Part shown: in pieces, positions 1-5,400 of the stretch | Layout: each line of letters opens with the position of its first letter | Numbering within the stretch: the stretch's first letter is position 1 | Origin: Methanothrix sp. | Lineage (GTDB): Archaea; Halobacteriota; Methanosarcinia; Methanotrichales; Methanotrichaceae | Length of the DNA stretch: 5,408 nucleotides | NCBI GenBank assembly: GCA_028688175.1 | Contig: JAQTYS010000188.1 | Span: forward strand, 1-5,408 | Direction of reading: 5' to 3' | Made by a program: the position numbers and the translations under genes | The notes under the pieces: model-generated | The model's input: only the letters and a program-made list of their open reading frames with translations | Databases searched by the model: none | Told to the model about the DNA's origin: nothing

Positions 1-3
1 CTA

Positions 4-30
4 TGTACTAATTTGTACTACAATGTGCTT
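4..30. repeat. Helically phased direct repeats upstream of iorA (candidate operator)
   Basis: TGTACTA occurs at 4-10 and again at 14-20, and the related TGTGCTT follows at 24-30, giving three units on an exact 10-bp period. That places each unit on the same face of the helix, as expected for a cooperatively bound regulator. The units resemble the TGTACA TRP-box recognised by TrpY in Methanothermobacter, which would suit genes of aromatic amino acid metabolism. The distance to the iorA start (about 160 bp) is rather long, and no clear promoter has been fixed between them, so this is tentative. Confidence 0.35.
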
Positions 31-78
31 TGTCGTGCAATTTGTTTAAAAACATTTCCCTTCAAGGATCCACCACAA

Positions 79-88
79 GAATTATAAG
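79..88 (+). promoter_or_regulatory. Possible TATA box for the iorAB-paaK operon
   Basis: AATTATAAGT resembles an archaeal TATA element. A start site 24-27 bp downstream would fall near 108-112, giving an 80-nt leader that includes the GGAG ribosome site at 183-186. Other A/T-rich blocks (TTTAAAAA near 44-52, ATATAAAAA at 170-178) compete, so confidence is low. Confidence 0.25.
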
Positions 89-190
89 TCAAAATCCGGT
101 ATCGCCTCTTGAATCTTTGATGTATCAGATTGCACATAAACGATCAATAACAATCACCAGCATTCCTGCATATAAAAACCTAGGAGAAAG

Positions 191-1750
191 ATGGCATTGA
201 GACGTTTGATGTCCGGCAATGAGGCCCTGGCCAGAGGCGCCTTTGAAGCCGGTGTGACGGTCGGCGCGGGCTATCCGGGAACTCCCTCCACCGAGATCCT
301 GGAAAATCTGGCCCTGTATAAGCCGGATGTGTATTGCGAGTGGTCGCCCAATGAAAAAGTAGCCTTTGAGGTAGCGGCAGGGGCATCTCTGGTCGGAGCC
401 CGCAGCATTGTGACCATGAAGCACGTGGGGCTGAATGTGGCGGCGGACCCGCTCATGACCCTGAGCTACATCAGTGTGGAGGGAGGATTTGTGGCCTGCG
501 TGGCCGATGATCCGGGCATGCACTCCTCGCAAAATGAGCAGGATACCCGCAATTATGCCCGTTTTGCCAAGATACCCTTATTCGAGCCTTCGGACAGCCA
601 GGAAGCCAAAGATTTCCTCAAACTGGCCATGCAGGTCTCAGAAGAGTTCAAGACCCCGGTCATCCTGCGCACCACCACCCGAGTCAGCCACTCCAGAAGC
701 CTGGTGGAGATTGGCGAGCGCATTCTTTCTGAGAAAAAGATTGGCCTGGTAAAGGACCCACCCCGCTTCGTGCCCATACCAGTCTGGGGCCGGCCCATGC
801 GCCAGAGGGTTGAGGACCGGCTAATTCGTCTGCAAGCTATCTCGGAAAGCTCGCCCGCCAACCGTCTGGAATGGCGGGACCGAAGTCTGGGGATCATCAC
901 CTCTTCCATCGCCTACCAGTATGCTCGAGAGGTATGGCCACAGGCCAGCGTACTCAAGCTGGGCATGTCCTATCCCTTCCCGGACTCCATGATCCGAGAG
1001 TTTGCAGCAGAGGTCTCCAACCTGCTCGTCGTAGAAGAGCTGGACGACTTCATCGAGCAGCATGTTCGGTCCCTGGGCCTCGCTTGTCGGGGAAGAGATG
1101 TTGTTCCCGGCATCATGGAGCTTTCAGTGGACCGGCTGCTGGTGTCAAAAGCGCTCATGGAAGGAAGGCCGGTAGAGGTGCGAAAGCCATCCGCCTTTTC
1201 TGACAGACTGCCGCCCCGTCCGCCTGTGCTCTGTCCCGGCTGCCCGCATCGAGGCGTCTTCTACGCCTTGAGCAAAAAGAAGGTGGTGGTGACGGGCGAT
1301 ATCGGCTGCTACAGCCTGGGAGCTTTCCCGCCTCTGAACAGAATGGACAGCATCCTGTGCATGGGCGGCGGCATCTCCATGGCGCACGGCCTGGAGAAAG
1401 CGGGCGAACCCAGCAAGGTCGTAGGCATCGTGGGAGACTCCACCTTCTTTCACTCCGGCATAACCGGCCTGCTGGACATAGCCTACAACCGAGGTAGCAG
1501 CACCATAATCGTACTGGACAACCGCACCACGGCCATGACCGGCCATCAGGACCATCCCGGCACAGGCAGAACGCTCATGGGCGAGGCGACAAATGCAGTC
1601 TCCATCGAGGATATCGGTCGAGCCTGCGGAATAGAGCGCGTTTATGTGATCAATCCCTACAACCTGGATAAGACAAGCCAAGTCATCTTTGATGAAATCG
1701 CAGCCGAAAAGCCGTCACTGATCGTCTCGCGCGCTCCCTGCCCACCGTGA
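191..1750 (+). CDS. iorA: Indolepyruvate:ferredoxin oxidoreductase alpha subunit, ended early by an in-frame UGA
   Basis: This is the catalytic subunit of the oxygen-sensitive IOR enzyme. It interconverts arylpyruvates (indole-, phenyl-, hydroxyphenylpyruvate) and aryl-acetyl-CoA plus CO2, using thiamine diphosphate and ferredoxin in the cytoplasm. The N-terminal pyrimidine-binding domain shows MSGNEALARGAFEAG (7-21), AGYPGTPSTEILE (26-38) and SPNEKVAFEVAAGAS (52-66, with the usual conserved Glu). The C-terminal pyrophosphate-binding domain shows CPGCPHRG (348-355), GDIGCYSLG (369-377), GGGISMAHG (392-400) and the ThDP/Mg motif GDSTFF...LDN (415-444). The ATG at 191 is preceded by GGAG (183-186) and matches the family's usual N-terminus. 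The frame ends at a UGA at codon 520. Full-length family members are roughly 580-640 aa and carry a ferredoxin domain here, which this sequence still has in the same frame after the stop (see next entry). I am sure of the family. Whether the 519-aa product is functional is open. Confidence 0.93.
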   Translation: MALRRLMSGNEALARGAFEAGVTVGAGYPGTPSTEILENLALYKPDVYCEWSPNEKVAFEVAAGASLVGARSIVTMKHVGLNVAADPLMTLSYISVEGGFVACVADDPGMHSSQNEQDTRNYARFAKIPLFEPSDSQEAKDFLKLAMQVSEEFKTPVILRTTTRVSHSRSLVEIGERILSEKKIGLVKDPPRFVPIPVWGRPMRQRVEDRLIRLQAISESSPANRLEWRDRSLGIITSSIAYQYAREVWPQASVLKLGMSYPFPDSMIREFAAEVSNLLVVEELDDFIEQHVRSLGLACRGRDVVPGIMELSVDRLLVSKALMEGRPVEVRKPSAFSDRLPPRPPVLCPGCPHRGVFYALSKKKVVVTGDIGCYSLGAFPPLNRMDSILCMGGGISMAHGLEKAGEPSKVVGIVGDSTFFHSGITGLLDIAYNRGSSTIIVLDNRTTAMTGHQDHPGTGRTLMGEATNAVSIEDIGRACGIERVYVINPYNLDKTSQVIFDEIAAEKPSLIVSRAPCPP

Positions 1751-1948
1751 GAGAAGAAGAAGGTAGGCGCGAGCCGGAAGATTCTGGCGGAAGAGTGCAA
1801 GGGCTGCGAGCTCTGCCTGGGTCTAGGCTGCCCGGCCATTGAAGGCGGCAAAGAGGGCCCCAGGATAAATGAGACACTCTGTGCAGGCTGCGGCCTATGC
1901 GAGCAGGTCTGCCCTGCTGGGGCGGTTGTCAGCGGGGGGAGAGCATGA
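1751..1948 (+). pseudogene. iorA: C-terminal 2x[4Fe-4S] ferredoxin domain of IorA, cut off by the UGA at 1748-1750
   Basis: These 65 codons continue the iorA frame directly after its UGA and end at the UGA at 1946-1948. The translation carries two ferredoxin cluster motifs: CKGCELCLGLGCP (codons 536-548, spacing C-x2-C-x2-C-x4-C-P) and CAGCGLCEQVCP (564-575, C-x2-C-x2-C-x3-C-P). All eight Cys and both Pro are intact. This is the normal C-terminal electron-relay domain of IorA, which passes electrons from ThDP to external ferredoxin. No ATG, GTG or TTG lies in this frame, so it cannot easily be a separate gene. Counting through the stop gives 585 codons, a normal IorA length, and the frame ends in an ATGA overlap with iorB as expected of the ancestral operon. 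Either this is a very recent nonsense mutation (one base from CGA or TGG), a sequencing error, or the UGA is read through. Confidence 0.85.
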
Positions 1949-2541
1949 GCGAGAAAGGAAATATGAAAGAGACGAAGAGCATCGTATTGGTTGGCGTGGG
2001 CGGCCAGGGTATTTTGCTGGCCAGCGAGATTCTGGCCCAGACGGCTATGCTTGAGGGCTACGATGTCAAGACCAATGAGGTGCATGGCATGGCGCAGCGG
2101 GGCGGCTCGGTGATGGCCCAGATACGTTACGGCCAAGAGGTCCATAGCCCCCTGGTGGCCAGGAACGAAGCTCATATTCTGGGAGCTCTGGAGAAGGTAG
2201 AAGCGCTTCGCTATGCTGACTATCTCCGGCCGGACGGCCTGGCTGCGGTCAGCACTCAGGCCATCATGCCAGTTACCGTCTCCTCGGGCGCTGCGAAATA
2301 CCCTGAAGACGCAAAAGAGCTGCTAAAACAAGCCTTTCCCAGGCTGGTTTACATCGATGCCGCCAAGATCGCCCGAGAGCTGGGCGACATCCGGGCGGCC
2401 AACATAGTCCTCCTGGGGGCTATCTCGCAGGGTCTGGATCTGGCACTGGAGTCATGGGAAAAAGCTATTGCGCTGTGTGTTAAGGAGAAGTTTCTGGAGA
2501 TCAACCGGCGGGCTTTTGCCGCAGGAAGGAATTATTCATGA
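1945..2541 (+). CDS. iorB: Indolepyruvate:ferredoxin oxidoreductase beta subunit
   Basis: This is the small subunit of IOR, which pairs with IorA and corresponds to the gamma-type domain of 2-oxoacid:ferredoxin oxidoreductases. The glycine-rich GVGGQGILLASEILAQTA lies about 15 residues from the start. It is followed by the family signature EVHGMAQRGGSVMAQIRYG, then SPLV and a C-terminal ANIVLLGAISQGLDL. The length of 198 aa is usual for archaeal IorB. I start it at ATG 1945, which has GGAG (1938-1941) just upstream and forms an ATGA overlap with the end of the full iorA frame. An in-frame ATG at 1963 (MKETKSIVLVG), preceded by AAAGGAA, is a reasonable alternative. An upstream in-frame ATG at 1897 lies inside the IorA ferredoxin domain and is unlikely. 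The gene is translationally coupled to the next one by ATGA at 2538-2541. The early stop in iorA leaves 194 nt between terminating ribosomes and this start, which could lower iorB expression. Confidence 0.93.
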   Translation: MSEKGNMKETKSIVLVGVGGQGILLASEILAQTAMLEGYDVKTNEVHGMAQRGGSVMAQIRYGQEVHSPLVARNEAHILGALEKVEALRYADYLRPDGLAAVSTQAIMPVTVSSGAAKYPEDAKELLKQAFPRLVYIDAAKIARELGDIRAANIVLLGAISQGLDLALESWEKAIALCVKEKFLEINRRAFAAGRNYS

Positions 2542-3824
2542 CCAAAAATGATAATTTTCACAACAAATCAATAGAAACCAGATCCTCAAAGGGCATTAAA
2601 GAGATGCAGTCCGCCAGGTTAAAGGCTATAGTCAAGCATGTTTACGAGTCTAATGCCTCTTACCGTCTGCTCTTTGCCCAGGCAGGAGTTAAGCCGGATG
2701 ACATCCGGACGGCAGATGATATTGTCAAGCTGCCCATGACCAATAAGGACATACTGCGAGAGAGCTATCCTCTGGGGCTGTCCTGCGTGCCGCGAGAAAA
2801 GATTGCGGAGATGCACATGTCCTCTGGCTCCACAGGAACTCCGGTAGTCATGCCCTACACTGAGAATGATCTCATGCAATGGGCGGAGTGCATGGCCCGA
2901 TGCTACCGCATGGCCGGGGCCAAGCCCGGAGACGCCACCCAGATTACGCCGCTATTTGGGCTGTTCAACGGCGGATTTGGCATGTACCACGGCGCGCGCG
3001 CTGCGGGGCTCTTTGTGATACCTGCCGGTCCAGGCAACACCGCCCGGCAGATACGTCTGGCCAAGGATCTGAAGACGCGGGTCTTCACCGCCGTGGTCAG
3101 CTATGGGGTGCGACTCATGGAGATCCTGGAGGAGCAGGAGGAGACCTTGCCTGATCTGAAGATCGGCATCTTCGGGGCGGAGGCGTTCTCCGAGTCCATG
3201 AAAAAGAAGATCTCAGAGGGCCTGAATATCGATGTCTTCGACATCTACGGCATGACTGAGTCGGGCGGTGTGGGAACTCTGGGCATGGACTGCCCGGCGC
3301 ATGACGGCCTGCATGTCTGGGAGGATCAGTACATCATCGAGATCATCGATCCCAAGACGGGAGAGCCTGTGGCCGATGGAGAGGAGGGCGAGCTGGTCTT
3401 CACCTCGTTGACGCGAGAAGCATTGCCCATGATTCGCTTCCGCACCGCAGATCTTACCCGCATCATCTCCCGGGATACCTGCGAGTGCGGCAGGACGCAC
3501 CTCAAGATCGCCCCCATCACCGGACGGCGAGACGACATGCTCATTGTCAAGGGGGTCAACTTCTTCCCCAAGCAAATCGAGCAGACGCTGCTGGGCATAC
3601 CCGGCATAGGCAACAACTACCAGATCATCGTGGAAGAGGTAGACGGGGTCAACGACGTGCGGGTCAATGTGGAAGCTGGGCCGGGCGTGACAGGCTACAT
3701 GGTGGAAAAGGCGCTCAAAGAGGCCTTGGGCTTCTCACCCAAGGGCGACGTCTATCCGCTGGGCGGACTGCCCCGACAGGAAGGGAAGGCCAAGAGGGTG
3801 TTTCACGAGAAGATAGGGAAGTAG
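2538..3824 (+). CDS. paaK: Phenylacetate--CoA ligase (aryl-CoA ligase), PaaK family
   Basis: This is an ATP-dependent adenylate-forming enzyme of 428 aa, a normal length for PaaK. It activates phenylacetate, and in archaea probably also indoleacetate or similar aryl acids, to the CoA thioester with release of AMP and PPi. Motifs in order: P-loop SSGSTGTPV (95-103); a substrate-pocket stretch TPLFGLFNGGFGMYHGARAAG (about 137-157); IFGAEAF (211-217); A5-type YGMTESGG (237-244); RFRTADLTRII with the ribose-binding Asp305; hinge GRRDDMLIVKGVNFFP (329-344); and a C-terminal LPRQEGKAKRV carrying the candidate catalytic lysine. Cys252, His255 or His259, Cys315 and Cys317 resemble the structural zinc site known in related ligases. 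The ATG at 2538 overlaps the iorB stop and has GGAAGGA (2524-2530) 7 nt upstream. Cotranscription with iorAB ties its CoA-ester product or substrate to IOR. Exact acid preference cannot be read from sequence. Confidence 0.93.
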   Translation: MTKNDNFHNKSIETRSSKGIKEMQSARLKAIVKHVYESNASYRLLFAQAGVKPDDIRTADDIVKLPMTNKDILRESYPLGLSCVPREKIAEMHMSSGSTGTPVVMPYTENDLMQWAECMARCYRMAGAKPGDATQITPLFGLFNGGFGMYHGARAAGLFVIPAGPGNTARQIRLAKDLKTRVFTAVVSYGVRLMEILEEQEETLPDLKIGIFGAEAFSESMKKKISEGLNIDVFDIYGMTESGGVGTLGMDCPAHDGLHVWEDQYIIEIIDPKTGEPVADGEEGELVFTSLTREALPMIRFRTADLTRIISRDTCECGRTHLKIAPITGRRDDMLIVKGVNFFPKQIEQTLLGIPGIGNNYQIIVEEVDGVNDVRVNVEAGPGVTGYMVEKALKEALGFSPKGDVYPLGGLPRQEGKAKRVFHEKIGK

Positions 3825-3865
3825 AGGACGGGCGATCCTTTGCTCCCGATTTTTTGGCTGATGTT

Positions 3866-3896
3866 GGTGGGGGCTAGGGCCGAAATGGTCCCCACC
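3866..3896 (+). terminator. Hairpin downstream of paaK, possible operon terminator
   Basis: GGTGGGG (3866-3872) pairs perfectly with CCCCACC (3890-3896) over a 17-nt loop, 41 nt after the paaK stop. A T-run (TTTTTT, 3850-3855) precedes it, and two TTTT tracts follow within 25 nt. Archaeal termination relies mostly on T-tracts, so the T-runs may be the active part. Confidence 0.4.
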
Positions 3897-3967
3897 GCGA
3901 GGCTTTTAGAGGTTTTAAATAATAGGCAAAGCTAAGTGAAATCATACTGAGAAGCTAGTACAGCTAA

Positions 3968-3993
3968 TGCGATTCATTCTCCTGTTAATCGCA
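3968..3993 (-). terminator. Hairpin just after the flavoprotein stop codon
   Basis: TGCGATT (3968-3974) and AATCGCA (3987-3993) form a perfect 7-bp stem with a 12-nt loop, starting 3 nt beyond the minus-strand stop at 3999-3997. It would end or stabilise the flavoprotein transcript, which faces paaK. No T-run follows at once, so function is uncertain. Confidence 0.35.
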
Positions 3994-3996
3994 CGG

Positions 3997-4650
3997 CTAT
4001 CTCCCGGCCTGTGCCATCCTCATGCCGAGGTCATAGGCCATCCGACAGTCCTCCGGGAAGACCTCACGGTGTCTGCGTGCCTTTTCTGCCGGGTTATGCC
4101 CCGATGAAACATATTTCGCATAATCATCAAACTGCAGAGTATCTGTGGCCACAAGAGTCTCAGATGAGCCGAAAATCCGTCCAAGAACAAGCTCAGTCAG
4201 CCGGATCGGCCCATCAAATCCCATCGCTTTTGCTGAGCTTTCATCTGCGCCCATCGTATGGATGAATGCAGTCGGGATCTTTTTAGGGAAAAGGGTGGAA
4301 TGTTCGCGGTCATAGACGAGATACGGAAAGACCAATCGCTCCAGGAATGACCGCATCTCACCCGTTGCCATTCCGATGTAGACCGGAGAGCCAAGGATGA
4401 ATGCGTCTGCTCCGGCGATCCTTTCAAGGACCGGGGTGAGATCGTCCTTCGTGGCGCATTTTCCGTAGCTCTTCCCGTCTTTGAGCTTGCAGGAAAAGCA
4501 GCTGGTGCATCCCTTGTAGTCCAGATCGTAGAGGTGAACCAACTCCGTTTTTGCTCCTACAGCTTCAGCACCTTTGAGTGCATATTCGAGCAGCGTTGCA
4601 GTATTCCACGATTTTCGCGCACTTCCATTGATGGCGATGACTGTTTTCAT
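3997..4650 (-). CDS. Flavodoxin-fold NAD(P)H-dependent FMN reductase / iron-sulfur flavoprotein-like protein
   Basis: This 217-aa cytoplasmic flavoprotein has an N-terminal FMN phosphate-binding loop, INGSARKSWNTATLLEYALKG (7-27). After the flavodoxin strand it has GCTSCFSCKLKDGKSYGKC, with Cys at 48, 51, 54 and 65. The second FMN-binding element, GSPVYIGMATGEMRSFLERL, starts at residue 87. This layout matches the NADPH-dependent FMN reductase family, which includes methanogen iron-sulfur flavoproteins (Isf) that bind a [4Fe-4S] cluster through a compact C-x2-C-x2-C-x4-7-C motif. Here the last gap is 10 residues, so cluster binding is uncertain. The likely role is electron transfer or redox/oxidative-stress defence. 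Its ATG at 4650-4648 is preceded on the minus strand by an excellent archaeal Shine-Dalgarno, GGTGATC (4661-4655), 4 nt away. It is convergent with paaK, and its start lies 59 bp downstream of the end of the 59-aa gene. The specific partner is unknown. Confidence 0.88.
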   Translation of the reverse strand: MKTVIAINGSARKSWNTATLLEYALKGAEAVGAKTELVHLYDLDYKGCTSCFSCKLKDGKSYGKCATKDDLTPVLERIAGADAFILGSPVYIGMATGEMRSFLERLVFPYLVYDREHSTLFPKKIPTAFIHTMGADESSAKAMGFDGPIRLTELVLGRIFGSSETLVATDTLQFDDYAKYVSSGHNPAEKARRHREVFPEDCRMAYDLGMRMAQAGR

Positions 4651-4654
4651 TGAC

Positions 4655-4661
4655 GATCACC
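4655..4661 (-). promoter_or_regulatory. Shine-Dalgarno site of the flavoprotein gene
   Basis: On the minus strand GGTGATC reads 4 nt ahead of the ATG at 4650-4648. It is complementary to the archaeal 16S rRNA 3' end and fixes the start of the flavoprotein. Confidence 0.7.
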
Positions 4662-4703
4662 TTTGCGTCATTCTCTTATGGAGTGAATCCCTGATTGGAT
4701 CTT

Positions 4704-4715
4704 CATTAATTAATG
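4704..4715. promoter_or_regulatory. 12-bp perfect palindrome in front of the flavoprotein gene
   Basis: CATTAATTAATG is a perfect palindrome that covers the stop codon of the 59-aa gene and lies about 55-65 bp upstream of the flavoprotein start. Its A/T-rich centre could act as a TATA-like element for a separate flavoprotein promoter or as a dimeric regulator site. Confidence 0.25.
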
Positions 4716-4889
4716 CTCTGGAATCCATCTCAACTTCTGGATGATTACCGCTTGGGCATTCTCTATGAGTGTGATGCTCTGCGCCCTATGCCTGCCGCTT
4801 TTGACAATAACAACCGGCCCCTGCATCTTTCGAGCCTTCGCGTAGATCTTTGCACCGTGCAACGAATCGCCCTCTTCATAGCAATCCAT
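4710..4889 (-). CDS. Small unrecognised protein (59 aa), coupled to the upstream RHH regulator gene
   Basis: I do not recognise this family. The protein starts MDCYEEGDSLHGAKIYAKARK and continues with a beta-rich, valine/isoleucine-rich stretch (GPVVIVKSG, then ITLIENAQAVIIQKLRW). That suggests a small beta-fold domain with many basic residues. There are no transmembrane segments and no signal peptide. The start is well supported: ATG (4889-4887) overlaps the stop of the preceding minus-strand frame as TGATG, and a perfect GGAGG (4901-4897) sits 7 nt upstream. A TTG one codon earlier is in frame but has poorer spacing. Coupling to a DNA-binding protein of the ribbon-helix-helix type gives the pair the look of a toxin-antitoxin or self-regulated module, but nothing in this sequence shows toxin residues, so that remains a guess from context. 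Confidence 0.7.
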   Translation of the reverse strand: MDCYEEGDSLHGAKIYAKARKMQGPVVIVKSGRHRAQSITLIENAQAVIIQKLRWIPEH

Positions 4890-5195
4890 CAAACAGCCTC
4901 CAGTCGGCCCTCTTTCTTCAGCTCGGCTGTGATTCGCCTCACCAGGTCAAAATCCAGCTCCAGATCCTGTGAGATCTCATCAGGATAAGCCTCCTGATTT
5001 CTCTGGAAATATCCTATGATCTCCTTTTTTGCGGTCTCATAATCGACGTCACGGCATTTTATCACTTTTATGGCAGCTAGCTTGTCACGGATTGCCTCCC
5101 TAACGAAGTCAGATGCATTTAGATAAACACCGGCATCAATCAGATCCTGAATTTGCGAGAGCTCGCTGCGTGTGATCTTCGATCCTATAACGCAT
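4889..5195 (-). CDS. Ribbon-helix-helix plus winged-helix-like DNA-binding protein, 5' end damaged or frameshifted
   Basis: The minus-strand frame ending with TGA at 4891-4889 is open up to a stop at 5236-5234. It encodes a clear ribbon-helix-helix (CopG/Arc-like) core: KITRSELSQIQDLIDAG, then YLNASDFVREAIRDKLAAI. A second helix-turn-helix-like segment follows (KKEIIGYFQRNQEAYPDEI, then LELDFDLVRRITAELKKEG), with the look of a small winged helix. The predicted role is a DNA-binding repressor. No ATG, GTG or TTG occurs in this frame ahead of the RHH core. The nearest good start is ATG at 5195-5193, one base out of phase, preceded by CAGGG. Losing one base between about 5192 and 5183 would join it as M-R-Y-R-S-K-I-T-R-S-E-L. 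So the gene is probably frameshifted, mis-sequenced, or truncated at its 5' end. The TnpB element ends about 60 bp upstream. It is coupled downstream to the 59-aa gene. Confidence 0.68.
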
Positions 5196-5236
5196 CCCTG
5201 AGATTCCTTCGGTTTTATTGCACTGGCCAGGGGTTA

Positions 5237-5400
5237 AATTAGGTTAACTATGGTTGTGACTTCCTCCCATGCCCCTGAAGTGGCAGGGCTTCCTACGTCA
5301 TCGATCTAACTTGCTTTGATAGTTTGCTCAAAGTAGGGGTCGGATCTTGATAGGCTCTTCCCCTCAGTCCGAGGGTGCGAATGTTCAAGCTGGCATTGAT
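5237..5400 (-). ncRNA. Putative 3'-end omegaRNA (reRNA) of the TnpB element
   Basis: In TnpB systems the guide RNA is made from the 3' part of the tnpB transcript, overlaps the C-terminal codons and ends with a guide copied from DNA just outside the element. Here the scaffold would cover the last tnpB codons, the hairpin at 5273-5288 and the GGGAGGAAGTCAC tail. The guide would begin at about 5255 on the minus strand with AACCATAGTTAACC. The 5' limit, the guide length and actual expression are inferred, not visible. Confidence 0.4.
5273..5288 (-). repeat. Subterminal hairpin of the TnpB element right end
   Basis: CCCTG (5273-5277) pairs with CAGGG (5284-5288) across a 6-nt loop. G5271 and C5289 can extend the stem if C5272 is bulged. 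It lies 4 nt beyond the tnpB stop codon (5293-5295). Such hairpins are recognised by the Y1 transposase and also form the 3' stem of the omegaRNA. Confidence 0.65.

Noticed and set aside
168..178. Strong TATA-like ATATAAAAA just before iorA
   Set aside because: A start site 24-27 bp downstream would fall after the ATG at 191 and remove the GGAG site. The N-terminus from 191 fits the family, so this is unlikely to be the operon promoter unless a leaderless product starts at ATG 209.
1748..1750. UGA as a selenocysteine codon, or a pyrrolysine-type recoding site
   Set aside because: Pyrrolysine uses UAG, not UGA. Among archaea, selenocysteine is known mainly in Methanococcales and Methanopyrus. 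IorA has no conserved Cys at this linker position, and I saw no SECIS-like element.
1747..1850. GTG at 1747 as a restart after the iorA stop
   Set aside because: It is in a different frame and does not encode the ferredoxin motifs.
1897..1944. Longer iorB starting at ATG 1897
   Set aside because: The extra 16 residues are read out of frame from the IorA ferredoxin domain, and IorB homologues start near the GVGGQG motif. ATG 1945 has better context.
1145..2175. Long minus-strand open frames opposite iorA and iorB
   Set aside because: They are antisense shadows of clear coding genes, with no recognisable domains and no ribosome sites.
4011..4265. Plus-strand open frame of 84 codons
   Set aside because: It lies antisense to the C-terminal half of the flavoprotein gene and has no family features.
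5251..5295. tnpB continuing past TAG through the hairpin to a second TAG at 5253-5251
   Set aside because: The 14 extra codons simply follow the right-end hairpin. There is no sign of UAG readthrough, and the protein ends normally at 5293.
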